A stretch of DNA of 39,654 bases, taken from positions 1-39,654 of the forward strand of contig CAMPNZ010000005.1 in assembly GCA_946892075.1 (NCBI GenBank), in the 5' to 3' direction. The notes below the pieces were generated by a model that was not told where the DNA came from, did not search any database, and saw only the letters and a program-made list of their open reading frames with translations. This DNA is from an uncultured Coriobacteriales bacterium (GTDB lineage: Bacteria > Actinomycetota > Coriobacteriia > Coriobacteriales > Eggerthellaceae). Shown here in pieces: positions 39,455 to 39,654 of this stretch. Each line of letters starts with the position of its first letter. Position 1 is the first letter of the stretch. Both the position numbers and the translations under genes were made by a program.

Positions 39455-39654
39455 CTTTTTCAGAATACCTCCAAAACACACCCTTTTATAGAGTTATCGC
39501 TATGCATAAAACAACGCGCGAGATTCTTCCCGCGCGGGTCATTGTCTTGCGCGCAAGCGTATGGCAACACGTGTTCTGGCACTTCCCGCACACGCGCGCC
39601 AGGTCAAATCGGTCGTGAGTTTATGCAGCTATATCCGTCAGCTAACATTATGGT

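Overview
The window is about 39.7 kb of bacterial chromosome. The core is moderately GC-rich (around half G+C by eye) with many alanine- and arginine-rich low-complexity protein tails, and it carries two clearly AT-richer accessory blocks. Gene content (lipoprotein-type NrfA with a CX3CH-bearing NrfH partner, Mrp, ClpC behind a CIRCE operator, nagB-nagA, a YedE/DUF3343 pair) suggests an anaerobic Gram-positive-type bacterium. My best guess is a Coriobacteriia/Eggerthellaceae member of medium GC, such as a Cryptobacterium-like organism. This is an inference from style and content, not a database match.

Layout. 1-4.9 kb is core: the end of an MFS transporter, a membrane-anchored streptodornase-like nuclease, aminopeptidase C and an Mrp-type Fe-S carrier ATPase. 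4.9-14.2 kb is an island between mrp and nrfH, bounded by two identical 25-bp copies of a terminator hairpin. Its outer remains are type I restriction relics on the minus strand (an hsdR 3' end on the left, an hsdM scrap on the right). Inside lie a truncated, frameshifted large serine recombinase and an intact plus-strand module: ECF S, T and double-ATPase genes, an AraC-type regulator, and two exporter-type ABC half-transporters that resemble the YbtP/YbtQ-IrtA/IrtB importers. 14.3-20.3 kb is core again: nrfH and nrfA (ammonia-forming nitrite reduction), cysS and a U32-family protein.

20.5-24.3 kb is a second AT-rich accessory block that ends at a tRNA-Ala gene. It holds divergent XRE regulators (one with a degenerate LexA-type peptidase domain), a lone HsdR_N-type nuclease-like protein, and a DUF3800 gene preceded by a structured, terminator-ended non-coding RNA. 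No integrase remains there.

24.3-39.5 kb is core, mostly on the minus strand: tRNA-Ala, ispF, ispD, clpC (perfect CIRCE element; an in-frame amber codon removes its last strand), nagA-nagB, adk, an EamA permease, trmL, an ABC-F ATPase, tRNA-Asn (+), DUF3343-yedE, trpS and tRNA-Val (+). Short tandem repeats (6, 9, 10, 12, 14 and 18 bp units) recur in the intergenic DNA and also inside genes, where they encode disordered tails in IspD and ABC-F; similar low-complexity stretches occur in CysS, Mrp and TrpS.

The most interesting points are the island flanked by a duplicated bidirectional terminator, with its nested restriction relics and regulated ECF/ABC uptake module; the DUF3800 RNA-protein locus; the clpC amber codon; and a leader hairpin that buries the ribosome-binding site of the ABC pair.
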